Of a DNA stretch of 64,000 nucleotides, positions 55,684-64,000 are shown one piece after another; within the stretch, counting starts at the first letter, position 1; each line of letters begins with the position of its first letter. The notes under the pieces are model-generated. The model was given only the letters and a program-made list of their open reading frames with translations, made no database searches and had not been told where the DNA came from. This DNA is from Sphingomonas vulcanisoli (GTDB lineage: Bacteria; Pseudomonadota; Alphaproteobacteria; Sphingomonadales; Sphingomonadaceae), in contig NZ_JAAOZC010000004.1 in assembly GCF_011761305.1 (NCBI RefSeq), positions 186,001 through 250,000 of the forward strand, given 5' to 3'. The translations under genes were made by a program, and so were the position numbers.

Positions 55684-56538
55684 CTAGGGAAGATCGGCGA
55701 GATGATCGCCGATCGCGGCCAGCGCCACGGGCTCGTCCAGCATTGGCGCATGGCCGACCCCGGGCACGATCGTATAGCGCACACCCGGACGCAGCATCCG
55801 CTGTGCCGCCTCCTCGGTCAGCAGATCCGAAAGCGCGCCGCGCAGCAGCAGGATCGGGCGGCCGTCGGCGAGCTTGTCCCACAGCATCCAGGGGTCGCTC
55901 GGCGTCGGGCTGGTGGCGAAGGCACCCGCGATCGCGCGATCGTAATCGGCGCTGATGCCGCCCTCCTGCTCACGGAACAAACGGCGCGCCATCCGCGCCC
56001 AATCCTCCGCGCCATAGTGCGGCAACGCATCGCCGTTGAGGCGGCAGAGATAGGTTTCGGCTTCGTCCCAGCTCCCGAAGACCGGCGCCCCGCCGACATA
56101 GGTGCCGATCCTTGCCAGGCCGACCGGCGAAAGCTCGGGGCCGACATCGTTGATCACCGCACTGGCGATCAGCTCGGGCGCCTCCCCCGCCAGCTCCATC
56201 ACGATCAGCCCGCCCATCGATGTGCCGACGAAATGCGCCCGCGCGATCCTCAGCGCAGCCATCATCGCGCGCAGATCGGCGGTATAGACCGGCAGATGAT
56301 AGCGCGCCTGCGGATCGCGGTCCGAGAGCCCCCGCCCCCGCACGTCCACCGCCAGCACCCGCCGCCCCCGCGCGGCGATCCAGGGGGCCAGCGCGTCGAA
56401 ATCGCGCCCGTTGCGCGTGAGGCCGTGGACGCAGATCACCGGCAGCTTTTCAGGCCCATCGGCGGCGGCATACTCATAAGCATGAAGAGTCAGGCCATCG
56501 GCCGAGGCCCAGGTGCGCGAAACTCCTACAATCGTCAT
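55684..56538 (-). CDS. Alpha/beta fold hydrolase
   Basis: Soluble 284-aa hydrolase with the full triad: nucleophile elbow FVGTSMGGLIVMEL, Asp likely in LLRGALSDLLTEEA, His in VPGVGHAPMLDEP. The oxyanion loop is VICVHGLTRNGRDFD, and the RVLAVDVRGRGLSD strand matches the esterase / C-C hydrolase subgroup. ATGA overlap with the upstream TetR gene ties it to that regulator; it may act on the compound imported by the divergent TonB receptor. Confidence 0.9.
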   Translation of the reverse strand: MTIVGVSRTWASADGLTLHAYEYAAADGPEKLPVICVHGLTRNGRDFDALAPWIAARGRRVLAVDVRGRGLSDRDPQARYHLPVYTADLRAMMAALRIARAHFVGTSMGGLIVMELAGEAPELIASAVINDVGPELSPVGLARIGTYVGGAPVFGSWDEAETYLCRLNGDALPHYGAEDWARMARRLFREQEGGISADYDRAIAGAFATSPTPSDPWMLWDKLADGRPILLLRGALSDLLTEEAAQRMLRPGVRYTIVPGVGHAPMLDEPVALAAIGDHLADLP

Positions 56539-57164
56539 GCCTTGCCGGGCTCCCGTCTGGCCAATCCGTGCGCGATCAGATCGCCGCTGATGCGCGCGAC
56601 TTCGGCGGGATCGCTGCCCTCATCCCACACCCCGAAGCGAAGCCCAAGGAAGACATTGATCCCCATCAAGGCCCAGGCGCGGATTTCCGCCGATCCCGCG
56701 CTGATCTCACCCGCCTCTTCCGCCGCCTGCAGCCGCTGCGCGATGCGATCGGCAGTGCTGCTGTAATGCTCGCGGTAGCTGACCGGATCGACGAACTCCG
56801 CCTCATCGATGATCCGATAGATTTCCTTATGGTGGCGCACGAACTGCAGGAAGGCGAGCTGGCTCGCCTGTTCGGCTTCGAGATGGTTAGCGATGCCGGC
56901 GATGCGCGGGCCGACGAAATCGCGCACCTGACCCGAGAGATCGCGGACCAAAGCGGTGAAGATCGCCTCCTTGCTGTCGAAATAGGTATAGAAGCTGCCG
57001 ATCGCGGTGCCGGCGCGCGCGGTGATCCCGCTGATCGAGGCTTCGTGGAAGCCCTTGTCGCCGAATTCCTCGGCCGCCGCATCGAGCAATGCGCGCAGCG
57101 TGCGCCGCCCCCGTTCGGTCTTGGGCGTCTTGCCGCCCACCGGCGTGCCCGGCGCTGTCGCCAC
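56535..57164 (-). CDS. TetR/AcrR family transcriptional regulator
   Basis: 209-aa regulator. The N-terminal HTH is clear: RRTLRALLDAAAEEFGDKGF, EASISGITARAGTAIGSFYT, YFDSKEAIFTALV. The C-terminal ligand domain is helical (HHKEIYRIIDEAEFVDPVSY). GTG 57164 is preferred because GGAGGGAG lies 6 nt upstream; ATG 57185 is an alternative. It overlaps the hydrolase gene (ATGA) and faces the TonB-receptor gene across a perfect operator palindrome. Confidence 0.92.
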   Translation of the reverse strand: MATAPGTPVGGKTPKTERGRRTLRALLDAAAEEFGDKGFHEASISGITARAGTAIGSFYTYFDSKEAIFTALVRDLSGQVRDFVGPRIAGIANHLEAEQASQLAFLQFVRHHKEIYRIIDEAEFVDPVSYREHYSSTADRIAQRLQAAEEAGEISAGSAEIRAWALMGINVFLGLRFGVWDEGSDPAEVARISGDLIAHGLARREPGKA

Positions 57165-57193
57165 CTTAATCTCCCTCCGGCGCATTTTCTTAT

Positions 57194-57222
57194 TTGAAAC
57201 CCGGTTCAGGTTTCATTATGGA
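57194..57222 (+). promoter_or_regulatory. TetR operator overlapping the TonB-receptor promoter
   Basis: TGAAACC (57195-57201), 7-bp spacer, GGTTTCA (57209-57215): a perfect inverted repeat. It overlaps TTGAAA (57194-57199)-17 bp-TATGGA (57217-57222), a plausible promoter for the receptor gene, so the TetR protein would block the receptor-MFS operon and likely itself. Confidence 0.65.
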
Positions 57223-57277
57223 AGCGGCAAGCGAAGCGCAAGCATCTTGCTGAGCGCTCGGGGACAGGAGAGGTAAG

Positions 57278-59659
57278 ATGGGGCTCAAATCATTCTCGAT
57301 TCGTGCGCTGGCGATCGCCGGGGTCAGCATGGGCGCCATGATAGCGCCTGTTGCGGCGCAGGATACTAGGCCGAGCACGCCGACCGATACCACCGTCGCG
57401 CCCGACGGGACGCCGGACGGCGGCGGCCAGGATATCGTCGTCACCGCGCGGCGCCGTTCGGAGACCCTGCTCAATGTGCCGATCGCGGTCACCGCTTTTT
57501 CGGGCGAGAAGCTGGCCAAGTCCGGCGCGGTCGATCTCACCGATATCCAGAACGTCACGCCCAACACCACGCTCAAGGATGCGCGCGGCACCAACAGCAC
57601 GCTGGCCGCCTTCATCCGCGGCGTCGGCCAGCAGGATCCGGTGCCGGGCTTCGAGGCGGGCGTCGGTATCTATCTCGACGATGTCTATCTCAACCGCCCC
57701 CAGGCCTCGGTGTTGGACATTTACGACGTCGATCGCATCGAAGTGCTGCGCGGGCCGCAGGGCACGCTCTACGGCCGCAACACGATCGGCGGCGCGGTGA
57801 AATACGTCACCAAGCGCCTGCCTGATCATTTCGAGGTCAATCTCAAGGGCACCTATGGATCGTATAACCAGCTGGACGGAATCGTCGGCGTATCGAGCCC
57901 GGTCGGCGATCTGTTCAAGATCGGCCTCACCGGCGCACGGCTCACCCGCGATGGCTTCGGCAAGAATCTCACGCTCGGCATCGACAATTACAACAAGGAT
58001 ATCTGGGCCGGCCGCGGCACGGTGGAGTTTCAGAGCCCCGATCGGCGGCTCTTCGCGCGCTTCACCGCTGATTATACCGATGACAAATCGAACGCCCGCA
58101 ACGGCCATCGCCTGATCCCCGGCTTGGTCTCGGGCGCCCCGGTGCTGAGCAATGTCTATGATACGCAGGCCGGGCTCAATTCTCCCGTGTCCCGCGTCAA
58201 GGGCGGCGGTGGATCGATGACGTTCTCGGCCGAACTCAGCGATCATTTCACGCTGAAGAGCATCAGTGCCTATCGCGCCGACAAATCCCGCACGCCGATC
58301 GATTTCGATGCGCTGCCGTCCGCCGATGTCGATGTGCCCGCGATCTACATCAACAACCAGACCAGCCAGGAATTCCAGCTCGCCTACAAGAGCGACAAGC
58401 TCAACGGGCTGATCGGCTATTATTATCTCGGCGCCCGCGCCCGCACCGGCTTCGACGTGCTGCTCTATACCACCGGCGGCGCGGTGCTGCCCGGCCTCGA
58501 TGCTTACACGCGCGGCGACGTGCGCACCGAGACGCATTCGGTGTTCGGCGATTTCACCTATGATTTCACGCCGCAGATCAGCCTGTCGCTCGGCGGCCGC
58601 TACACCTGGGATGAACGCAAGGCGCTGATCTTCAAGGCCAATTACCTCGGCGGCCCGACCCAGGAGTTCGGCGGCAACCCCACGATCTTCGGGGCGCCGC
58701 TGACCAATTTCCTGGGCAAGGCCAACTTCAAGAAGTTCACGCCCCGCGCTTCGCTGAGCTACAAGATCACCCCCGATCACATGATCTATGCCTCCTTCTC
58801 GGAAGGCTTCAAGGGCGGCGGTTTCGATCCGCGCGGCTCGGGCGCCTCGGCCCCGATCAGCAACCCGGCGGCGGGCCGCACCTATCAGGACATCTACAAT
58901 TACTTGCTGTTCAAGCCCGAGACCGTGAAGAGCTATGAGATCGGCTGGAAAGGCGCGCTGATGGATCACCGCCTGACCTTCGCGCTCGATGGCTTCTATG
59001 CCGATTATACCGATGTCCAGATTCCGGGCTCGGTCGGCGCGGTGGTCAACGGCGTGCAGACCTTCATTGGCATCACCACCAACGCCGCCAAGGCGCACAT
59101 CAAGGGCGTCGAGTTCGAAGGCAATGCGGTGCTGGCGCGCGGCTTCGCGGGCGGCGGATCGGTGATCAACGCCGCCGGCACGGTCGGCTATATCGATCCC
59201 AAATATGTCAGCTATATCGGGCCGACCGGAACCGATATCTCGAACGTCCGCCAATTCCAGAACACGCCGCACTGGACGGCTTCGGCAACGCTTTCGGGCA
59301 CCGTGCCGATGGCCGAGGGCGCATCGCTCAGCGCGGGCACCACGGCCTCCTACCGCAGCCTGACGCACCAGTTCGAAACCGCGAGCCCGTTCCTCGATCA
59401 GGCGGCCTACACGCTGATCGATGCCAACATCACTTATGCGTTCGGGCACGGCCGCTATTCGATCGGCGTCTACGGCAAGAACTTGACCAACCGGCAGTAC
59501 AAGACATCCGGCTACCAATATATCAACAGCACGCTGGCCGGCGTGCCGATCCTGAACGCGGCCGGCGGTTATACGCCGACGCTGGGCAAGGAAGGCATCG
59601 CCACCGCCTTCTACGGCAATCCACGCCAGGTGCTCGGCACCTTCACCGCGAAATTCTGA
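57278..59659 (+). CDS. TonB-dependent receptor
   Basis: Outer-membrane active transporter, 793 aa, of the CirA/FecA-like type abundant in Sphingomonadales. Signal peptide SIRALAIAGVSMGAMIAPVA, a TonB-box-like DIVVTARRRSE, a plug domain (LNVPIAVTAFSGEKLAKSGA; RIEVLRGPQGTLYGRNTIGG) and a 22-strand barrel ending GTFTAKF with terminal Phe. No siderophore or vitamin B12 signature stands out; the metabolic context suggests an organic substrate. MFS gene follows after 2 nt. Confidence 0.95.
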   Translation: MGLKSFSIRALAIAGVSMGAMIAPVAAQDTRPSTPTDTTVAPDGTPDGGGQDIVVTARRRSETLLNVPIAVTAFSGEKLAKSGAVDLTDIQNVTPNTTLKDARGTNSTLAAFIRGVGQQDPVPGFEAGVGIYLDDVYLNRPQASVLDIYDVDRIEVLRGPQGTLYGRNTIGGAVKYVTKRLPDHFEVNLKGTYGSYNQLDGIVGVSSPVGDLFKIGLTGARLTRDGFGKNLTLGIDNYNKDIWAGRGTVEFQSPDRRLFARFTADYTDDKSNARNGHRLIPGLVSGAPVLSNVYDTQAGLNSPVSRVKGGGGSMTFSAELSDHFTLKSISAYRADKSRTPIDFDALPSADVDVPAIYINNQTSQEFQLAYKSDKLNGLIGYYYLGARARTGFDVLLYTTGGAVLPGLDAYTRGDVRTETHSVFGDFTYDFTPQISLSLGGRYTWDERKALIFKANYLGGPTQEFGGNPTIFGAPLTNFLGKANFKKFTPRASLSYKITPDHMIYASFSEGFKGGGFDPRGSGASAPISNPAAGRTYQDIYNYLLFKPETVKSYEIGWKGALMDHRLTFALDGFYADYTDVQIPGSVGAVVNGVQTFIGITTNAAKAHIKGVEFEGNAVLARGFAGGGSVINAAGTVGYIDPKYVSYIGPTGTDISNVRQFQNTPHWTASATLSGTVPMAEGASLSAGTTASYRSLTHQFETASPFLDQAAYTLIDANITYAFGHGRYSIGVYGKNLTNRQYKTSGYQYINSTLAGVPILNAAGGYTPTLGKEGIATAFYGNPRQVLGTFTAKF

Positions 59660-59661
59660 TC

Positions 59662-60939
59662 TTGCCCCCCGGCCGGAGCGCCCCCCACTCCGGCCGAACT
59701 GCGAGCGGCGGAGGCGCGCCTGGGCGCGTCTTCGTCCTCGCCATGTTGCTGATCGTCTACATCTTCAACTTCGTCGATCGGCAGATCCTCGGCATCCTCG
59801 CCGGGCCGATCAAGGCCGAGCTCCGCTTGAGCGATACGCAAATGGGGATGCTGGGCGGCCTCGCCTTCGCCCTGCTCTATTCCACGCTCGGCATCCCGCT
59901 CGCCGCGCTGGCGGACCACACGCGGCGGACCTGGGTGATCACCGGATCGCTGGCGGTGTGGAGCCTGTTCACCGCAATCTGCGGCCTGGCCGGCAGCTTC
60001 GGCCTCTTCTTCGTCGCGCGGCTGGGTGTCGGCGTCGGCGAGGCCGGGGGCGTCGCCCCATCCTATGCGCTGATCGGCGAGGTGTTTCCGGCCCGCAGCC
60101 GCGCCCGCGCGCTTGCCGTCTATTCGCTGGGCATCCCGCTGGGTTCGGCGCTGGGCGTGCTGTTCGGCGGCTATATCGCCGCCACCGTCAGCTGGCGAAC
60201 GGCCTTCCTCTGCGTCGGCGGCGCAGGGCTGTTGTTCGCGCCCTTATTCGCACTGTTCGTCCGCGAGCCGGCGCGGGCAGCACGGCAGGAGAAGGCCGCG
60301 CTCAGGGACACCTTCGCCATCCTCGCCCGCAAGCCGAGCTTCTGGCTGCTGTCGTTCGGCGCGGGCTCCAGCTCGATGCTGGGCTACGGGCTCGCTTTCT
60401 GGCTGCCCTCGCTGCTCAAGCGCTCGTTCGGGATGGAGCTGCTCGCGGTCTCGCATTTCTTCGGGCTACTTCTGCTGATCGGCGGAACGATCGGCGTGTT
60501 GGCGGGCGGATGGCTCGGCGATCGGCTGGGCGGCCGGGATCGGGGCGCTTACGCCACGGTGCCCGCGATCGCCTTCGTCGTCGCGGTGCCGTTGTTCGCG
60601 GCGGGCCTGCTGTCGCATTCCGCATGGGCGGCCTTCCTGCTGTTCCTGCTGCCGCAGGCGCTGGCCTATGTCTGGCTGGGGCCGGTGCTGACCGCCGCGC
60701 AGCATCTGGTGCCCGCATCGCTCCGCGCGACCGCCTCGGCGAGCTTCCTGCTGATCAACAATCTCATCGGCGTCGGCTTCGGCGCGCTGACGATCGGCGC
60801 GCTGTCCGATGCGCTCACCCCGCACTTCGGAGCGGAGGCGCTGCGCACCGCGATCCTGATCGCCCTGGGCTTCTATCTGATCGCGGCGGCGCTGATGGCC
60901 CTGGCCGCCCGGCACCTGCGGCGCGACTGGATCGATTGA
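59662..60939 (+). CDS. MFS transporter (spinster-like)
   Basis: Inner-membrane permease, 425 aa, twelve helices. The N-terminal half has IYIFNFVDRQILGILAGPIK-like sequence (VYIFNFVDRQILGILAGPIK) typical of the spinster-like MFS group paired with TonB receptors, and RLGVGVGEAGGVAPSYALIG and ARSRARALAVYSLGIPLGSA follow. TTG 59662 lies 2 nt after the receptor stop, so the two form an import route across both membranes. Confidence 0.93.
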   Translation: MPPGRSAPHSGRTASGGGAPGRVFVLAMLLIVYIFNFVDRQILGILAGPIKAELRLSDTQMGMLGGLAFALLYSTLGIPLAALADHTRRTWVITGSLAVWSLFTAICGLAGSFGLFFVARLGVGVGEAGGVAPSYALIGEVFPARSRARALAVYSLGIPLGSALGVLFGGYIAATVSWRTAFLCVGGAGLLFAPLFALFVREPARAARQEKAALRDTFAILARKPSFWLLSFGAGSSSMLGYGLAFWLPSLLKRSFGMELLAVSHFFGLLLLIGGTIGVLAGGWLGDRLGGRDRGAYATVPAIAFVVAVPLFAAGLLSHSAWAAFLLFLLPQALAYVWLGPVLTAAQHLVPASLRATASASFLLINNLIGVGFGALTIGALSDALTPHFGAEALRTAILIALGFYLIAAALMALAARHLRRDWID

Positions 60940-60946
60940 AGAGCCG

Positions 60947-61609
60947 CTAGCGCACCGCGAACCAAATGGTGTGGATCGGTCCCTTGCCGTTCTCGCGCGC
61001 CCGTACGCGCACCTCGTCGACCGCAAAGCCGCCTTGCTTGAGCCGCGCCGTAAACGCCGCGTCCTGCCCCGCCGACCAGACCGCGAGGATGCCGCCCGGC
61101 CGCAACGCCTTGCGCAACGCGGCCAGCCCGGAAGGTGTATACAGACCTTCGTTGGCCGGCCGGGTCAGCCCATCGGGGCCATTGTCGACGTCCAGCAGGA
61201 TCGCATCGAAATCGCCCGCACGAATCGCCACCGCGACATCCTCGATGCGCAGATCGACGCGCGGTTCATCGAGGCAGCCGTCGGCCAGCGCCGCCATCGG
61301 CCCCCGCGCCCAGGCGATGATCCCCGGCACAAGTTCAGCGACGACAACCTGCGCATCCGGCCCAAGTTCGCCAAGCACCGCGCGCAGCGTGAACCCCATG
61401 CCGTAGCCACCGATCAGCACGCGCGGCGCGCGGCGTGGCCCAAGCCTCCGGCACGTCTCCACGCCGAGCGCCACCTCCGATCCCTTCATCCGCGTGCTCA
61501 TCAGCTCGTTGCGTTCGAGCAGGATCATGAAATCGGCACCGCGGCGAACCAGCCGGAGCGGTGGCCCTCCCGGCACCTCCGCCACATCGACCAGCTCGAG
61601 GGGGATCAT
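60947..61609 (-). CDS. Spermidine synthase-like methyltransferase-fold protein
   Basis: 220-aa Rossmann-fold protein related to spermidine synthases. GGYGMGFTLRAVLGELG is the cofactor loop, VVVAELVPGIIAWARG follows strand 2, and DAILLDVDNGPDGLTRPANE the catalytic-like segment. It lacks the canonical GGGDG and the N-terminal strands of SpeE, so true aminopropyl transfer is doubtful. ATGA-coupled to the DUF6481 gene; convergent with the MFS gene. Confidence 0.85.
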   Translation of the reverse strand: MIPLELVDVAEVPGGPPLRLVRRGADFMILLERNELMSTRMKGSEVALGVETCRRLGPRRAPRVLIGGYGMGFTLRAVLGELGPDAQVVVAELVPGIIAWARGPMAALADGCLDEPRVDLRIEDVAVAIRAGDFDAILLDVDNGPDGLTRPANEGLYTPSGLAALRKALRPGGILAVWSAGQDAAFTARLKQGGFAVDEVRVRARENGKGPIHTIWFAVR

Positions 61610-61965
61610 TTTTTCCGGGCTTTGCGGGCCGCGTAGCGGGCGTCGCGCGCGGCTTTCCGCTCTTCCTCAGTCATTTCGGGCTTGGGGGGATCAAGGGCTG
61701 CGGCCGCAGCGGCGGCTTCAGCAGCAGCGGCTGCGGCAGCCTCTGCCTTTTCCAGCTTGAGCCTCTGGGCCTCTTCCGCCGCCGCCTGCTTGGCGGCACG
61801 GCGCTCGGCCGCGGCGGCCTCACGCGCGGCCTCGGCGGCGATGCGGGCGGCGACGATTTCGGGATCGGGCGCAGGCTTGTTGCGCAATTTTTCGAGCGCG
61901 CGCTGCTTCGCCTCACGGGCCGCCGCGGTACGTTCGTTGAAATTCGGTTCCTTGAAGGGGGGCAT
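61606..61965 (-). CDS. DUF6481 family protein
   Basis: 119-aa, highly charged Ala/Glu/Lys-rich helical protein (MPPFKEPNFNERTAAAREAK; EERKAARDARYAARKARKK) matching the DUF6481 family found in Sphingomonadales. A long coiled coil or single alpha helix is expected. Function unknown. Its TGA overlaps the start of the spermidine-synthase-like gene. Confidence 0.85.
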   Translation of the reverse strand: MPPFKEPNFNERTAAAREAKQRALEKLRNKPAPDPEIVAARIAAEAAREAAAAERRAAKQAAAEEAQRLKLEKAEAAAAAAAEAAAAAAALDPPKPEMTEEERKAARDARYAARKARKK

Positions 61966-62081
61966 TCGTCATCCATTTCAAGACGATCCAAATTGATCGC
62001 CCGCGCGAGCCCCTACCCGAAACGGCAGTGTTTGGCTCGCGGAATGTCGCGGCTTTTGCGCATGGGCGTTAAAGGATGGTC

Positions 62082-62786
62082 ATGGAGGCGTTGAGACGAT
62101 TGAAGCCGTGGCACTGGGTGACGATCGCTTTCCACTTCGTCATCGTCGTGCTGCTGCTGTGGTTCGCGCTCGCTTATGGCGGGCTGCCCCGGCTCTGGAG
62201 CCATCACGAGCGCAAGCATTTCGCCGGGCGCGATCAGATCATCTCCTACACGGCACAGGATATTCCCGCCGATCCGATCAATCTTCACCTTCTCGGGAGC
62301 AGGGACGCGATCACCCGCGCGTTCCGGCAGGCCGGATGGCATCTCGCCGATAACGTCGCTTTATGGTCGGCGCTCAAGATCGGCGGCAGCGTCGCGCTGG
62401 ATCGCCCCTATCCGCAGGCGCCGGTCAGCAATCTCTACGTGCAGGATGCCGTTCAGGATTTGGCGTTCGAAAAGGCCGATGGGCGGAGCGCCGAGAAGCG
62501 GCATCATGTGCGCTTCTGGCAGGTGGGGCCGGATCAGTGGCTGGGCGCGGCGACCTTCGATCGCGGTGTGGGCCTGAGCCTGTTCACCCTCCAGATCACC
62601 CATCACATCGGCCCCGACGTCGATGGCGAGCGCGATACGATCGGCCGGCTGATCGTCGCCAGCGGCGGCCGGGAGATCGGCCGCGAGCCCTCACGCATCT
62701 CGCCCGGCGCCTGGCACCGCAACGGCGGCGGCGACAAATATCGCAGCGACGGAATGATCGCCGACTATCGGCTAAGCCAAGGCTGA
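62082..62786 (+). CDS. LssY C-terminal domain protein
   Basis: 234-aa protein with an N-terminal membrane anchor (WVTIAFHFVIVVLLLWFALA) and an LssY-like C-terminal domain: DPINLHLLGSRDAITRAFRQ, AGWHLADNVALWSALK, and HHVRFWQVGPDQWLGAATFDRGV, GLSLFTLQITHHIGPDVDGE. LssY was named from a Legionella secretion locus; the biochemical role is unknown. ATG 62082 is chosen because AAAGGA lies just upstream. Its end overlaps the end of the convergent nitronate monooxygenase gene by 15 bp. Confidence 0.85.
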   Translation: MEALRRLKPWHWVTIAFHFVIVVLLLWFALAYGGLPRLWSHHERKHFAGRDQIISYTAQDIPADPINLHLLGSRDAITRAFRQAGWHLADNVALWSALKIGGSVALDRPYPQAPVSNLYVQDAVQDLAFEKADGRSAEKRHHVRFWQVGPDQWLGAATFDRGVGLSLFTLQITHHIGPDVDGERDTIGRLIVASGGREIGREPSRISPGAWHRNGGGDKYRSDGMIADYRLSQG

Positions 62787-63686
62787 ACACCGATCGCCGA
62801 GAGCGCGGACCGCGCTGTGATAGTCCGTGATCAGCCGTTCGCAGATAAGCTTGGCGGGTTGCACTTCCGTCACTGCCGCGACGCCGTGCCCGGCGGACCA
62901 GGCATCGCGCCAGGCTTTCGTTTCGGCTTTGACGTCCACCGCGCCGCTATGCTTCGCGTCCAGGCCGAGGCTTGGTTTCAGGAAGTTGGCGGAGATGCCG
63001 CTGATCGCATCGGTATAGACAATGTCGGCGGCGGTAGCGTCGATCAGCATCGCCTTCTGGGCGTCGCTCGCCATGCTTTCCGCGGCGGCAATGAAAAGGC
63101 TGCCGAGATAGCCGAAATCGGCGCCCATCATTTCGGCTGCGGCGATATGGCGCCCCTCGGACATCGCCCCCGCCAGCGCCAGCGCACCATCGAAGAAGGA
63201 GCGGATCTCGGCGACCAGCGCGAAGGGGCTGAGCGTGCCGGCATGGCCGCCCGCGCCGGCGGCGACGGCGATCAGCCCGTCCACCCCCGCCGCGACCGCC
63301 TTTTCGGCGTGGCGCGTCGTGGTCACGTCATGGAAGACCAGCCCGCCATAGGAATGCACCGCCGCCACGACATCCGGCACCGCGCCGAGCGAGGTGATGA
63401 CCAGTGGCACGCGATGCTTGACGATCTCTTCCAGGTCGGCAGTGACACGCGGATTGGAGCGGTGGACGATCAGGTTGACGCCATAGGGCCGCCCCCGCAC
63501 GCGCGCTTCGATCGCCTCCAGCCATTCGACGAAACCCTCGGTCGTCCGCTGGTTGAGCGCCGGAAAGGTGCCAAGCAGCCCCGCGCGGCAACATTCCACG
63601 ACCAGATCGACGCCCGAGACGAGAAACATCGGCGCGACGATCGCGGGGATCGCCAGTTTGCCGGCCAACGCAGCGGGCAGCGTCAC
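62772..63686 (-). CDS. Nitronate monooxygenase / 2-nitropropane dioxygenase-like
   Basis: FMN-binding TIM-barrel enzyme of the nitronate monooxygenase family, 304 aa. PAIVAPMFLVSGVDLVVECC matches the N-terminal family motif, with the flavin site around GLIAVAAGAGGHAGTLSPFA and GADFGYLGSLFIAAAES. The residues HAGTLSPF fit the catalytic His region. Such enzymes also include enoyl-ACP reductase FabK. GTG 63686 lies 4 bp after the upstream acyl-CoA dehydrogenase stop, so the two are an operon. Confidence 0.9.
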   Translation of the reverse strand: MTLPAALAGKLAIPAIVAPMFLVSGVDLVVECCRAGLLGTFPALNQRTTEGFVEWLEAIEARVRGRPYGVNLIVHRSNPRVTADLEEIVKHRVPLVITSLGAVPDVVAAVHSYGGLVFHDVTTTRHAEKAVAAGVDGLIAVAAGAGGHAGTLSPFALVAEIRSFFDGALALAGAMSEGRHIAAAEMMGADFGYLGSLFIAAAESMASDAQKAMLIDATAADIVYTDAISGISANFLKPSLGLDAKHSGAVDVKAETKAWRDAWSAGHGVAAVTEVQPAKLICERLITDYHSAVRALGDRCSALA

Positions 63687-63690
63687 GCGC

Positions 63691-64000
63691 TCAGAACGCC
63701 GCTTCGTCGAGCGCCATCATCGATTGCTTGCCCGCCTTGATCGCCAGGAAGCAGGTGGTGGCTTGCGGCAGCAGGCGATCGAAGAAGAATTGCGCGGTGA
63801 TCAGCTTGGCCTTGTAGAAACCAGCGTCCTCCGCCCCTTCGGCCAGCCGGGCCTGCGCGATCTTGCTCGCCCGCGCGAAGCAATAAGCGATCGCCACCAG
63901 CCCCAGCAGGCGGAGATAATCGACTGAGGCCGCGCCCGCCTCTTCGGGATCCTTGAGGCCGCGCTCGGCGATCATGCCCGTCGCCAGTTGCAACGCGCCG
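63691..64000 (-). CDS. Acyl-CoA dehydrogenase, C-terminal part (cut by window edge)
   Basis: Open at the right edge; TGA at 63691. The 103 visible residues (VDYLRLLGLVAIAYCFARAS, GFYKAKLITAQFFFDRLLPQ, ATTCFLAIKAGKQSMMALDEAAF) match the C-terminal domain of the larger acyl-CoA dehydrogenases (FadE/DmdC-like, about 600 aa). Its operon with the nitronate monooxygenase suggests a role in acyl-CoA metabolism. Confidence 0.85.
   Translation of the reverse strand, partial: GALQLATGMIAERGLKDPEEAGAASVDYLRLLGLVAIAYCFARASKIAQARLAEGAEDAGFYKAKLITAQFFFDRLLPQATTCFLAIKAGKQSMMALDEAAF

Noticed and set aside
57290-59518. Long open frame antisense to the TonB receptor (over 700 codons)
   Set aside because: It is the mirror of a high-GC coding sequence. 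Its product is rich in Arg, Asp and Gly with no domain, signal or start context, while the plus strand has a complete receptor.

Overview
The window is a high-GC, gene-dense chromosomal segment from an alphaproteobacterium, most likely a member of the Sphingomonadales (Sphingomonas-like). This rests on the overall gene set, a PEPxxWA-type C-terminal sorting signal, a TonB-dependent receptor with a dedicated MFS partner, a DUF6481 protein, the petA-petB-petC order, and the dispersed palindromic repeats that fill most intergenic gaps. I see no tRNA or rRNA gene, no CRISPR array, no insertion sequence and no phage. It reads as core chromosome, not an island.

Layout. 1-9.8 kb: M23 lipoprotein, a divergent XRE regulator/DUF6456 pair, tlyA, a UbiK-like BMFP protein, YbjN, gltX, an acyltransferase, DUF2306, a membrane LytTR regulator and prs. 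9.9-22.1 kb: MBL hydrolase, hisN, AsmA, rpmI-rplT, a ClC transporter, an outer-membrane barrel, a lipid kinase and pheS-pheT. 22.2-34 kb: metX-metW, an SDR enzyme, rppH-ligA, a hybrid CHASE3 kinase, a SIMPL protein and glnD. 34-43 kb: two tandem cysteine desulfurases coupled to a [2Fe-2S] ferredoxin, an alpha/beta hydrolase, a CPBP protease, an MFS transporter, two small overlapping ORFs, and the cytochrome bc1 operon petABC (minus strand). 43-53 kb: GNAT, a membrane protein, lipB, two secreted proteins, queC-queE, hslO, an ECF sigma/anti-sigma/fasciclin module, VOC and AraC. 53-64 kb: an enoyl-CoA hydratase, a PEP-CTERM protein, an XRE regulator, then a divergent TetR-hydrolase / TonB receptor-MFS cluster around a perfect operator palindrome, a spermidine-synthase-like protein, DUF6481, LssY-C, a nitronate monooxygenase, and the C-terminus of an acyl-CoA dehydrogenase cut by the window edge.

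Most striking non-coding feature: at least three families of palindromic repeats sit in the gaps. In four places (M23, tlyA, LytTR, metW) the Shine-Dalgarno sequence of the downstream gene lies in the 3' arm of a repeat hairpin, so the repeats may have been recruited as translation-initiation elements. A second candidate is a roughly 90-nt three-hairpin RNA upstream of queC with C/U-rich anti-Shine-Dalgarno linkers, a -10-like box and a terminator-like end.
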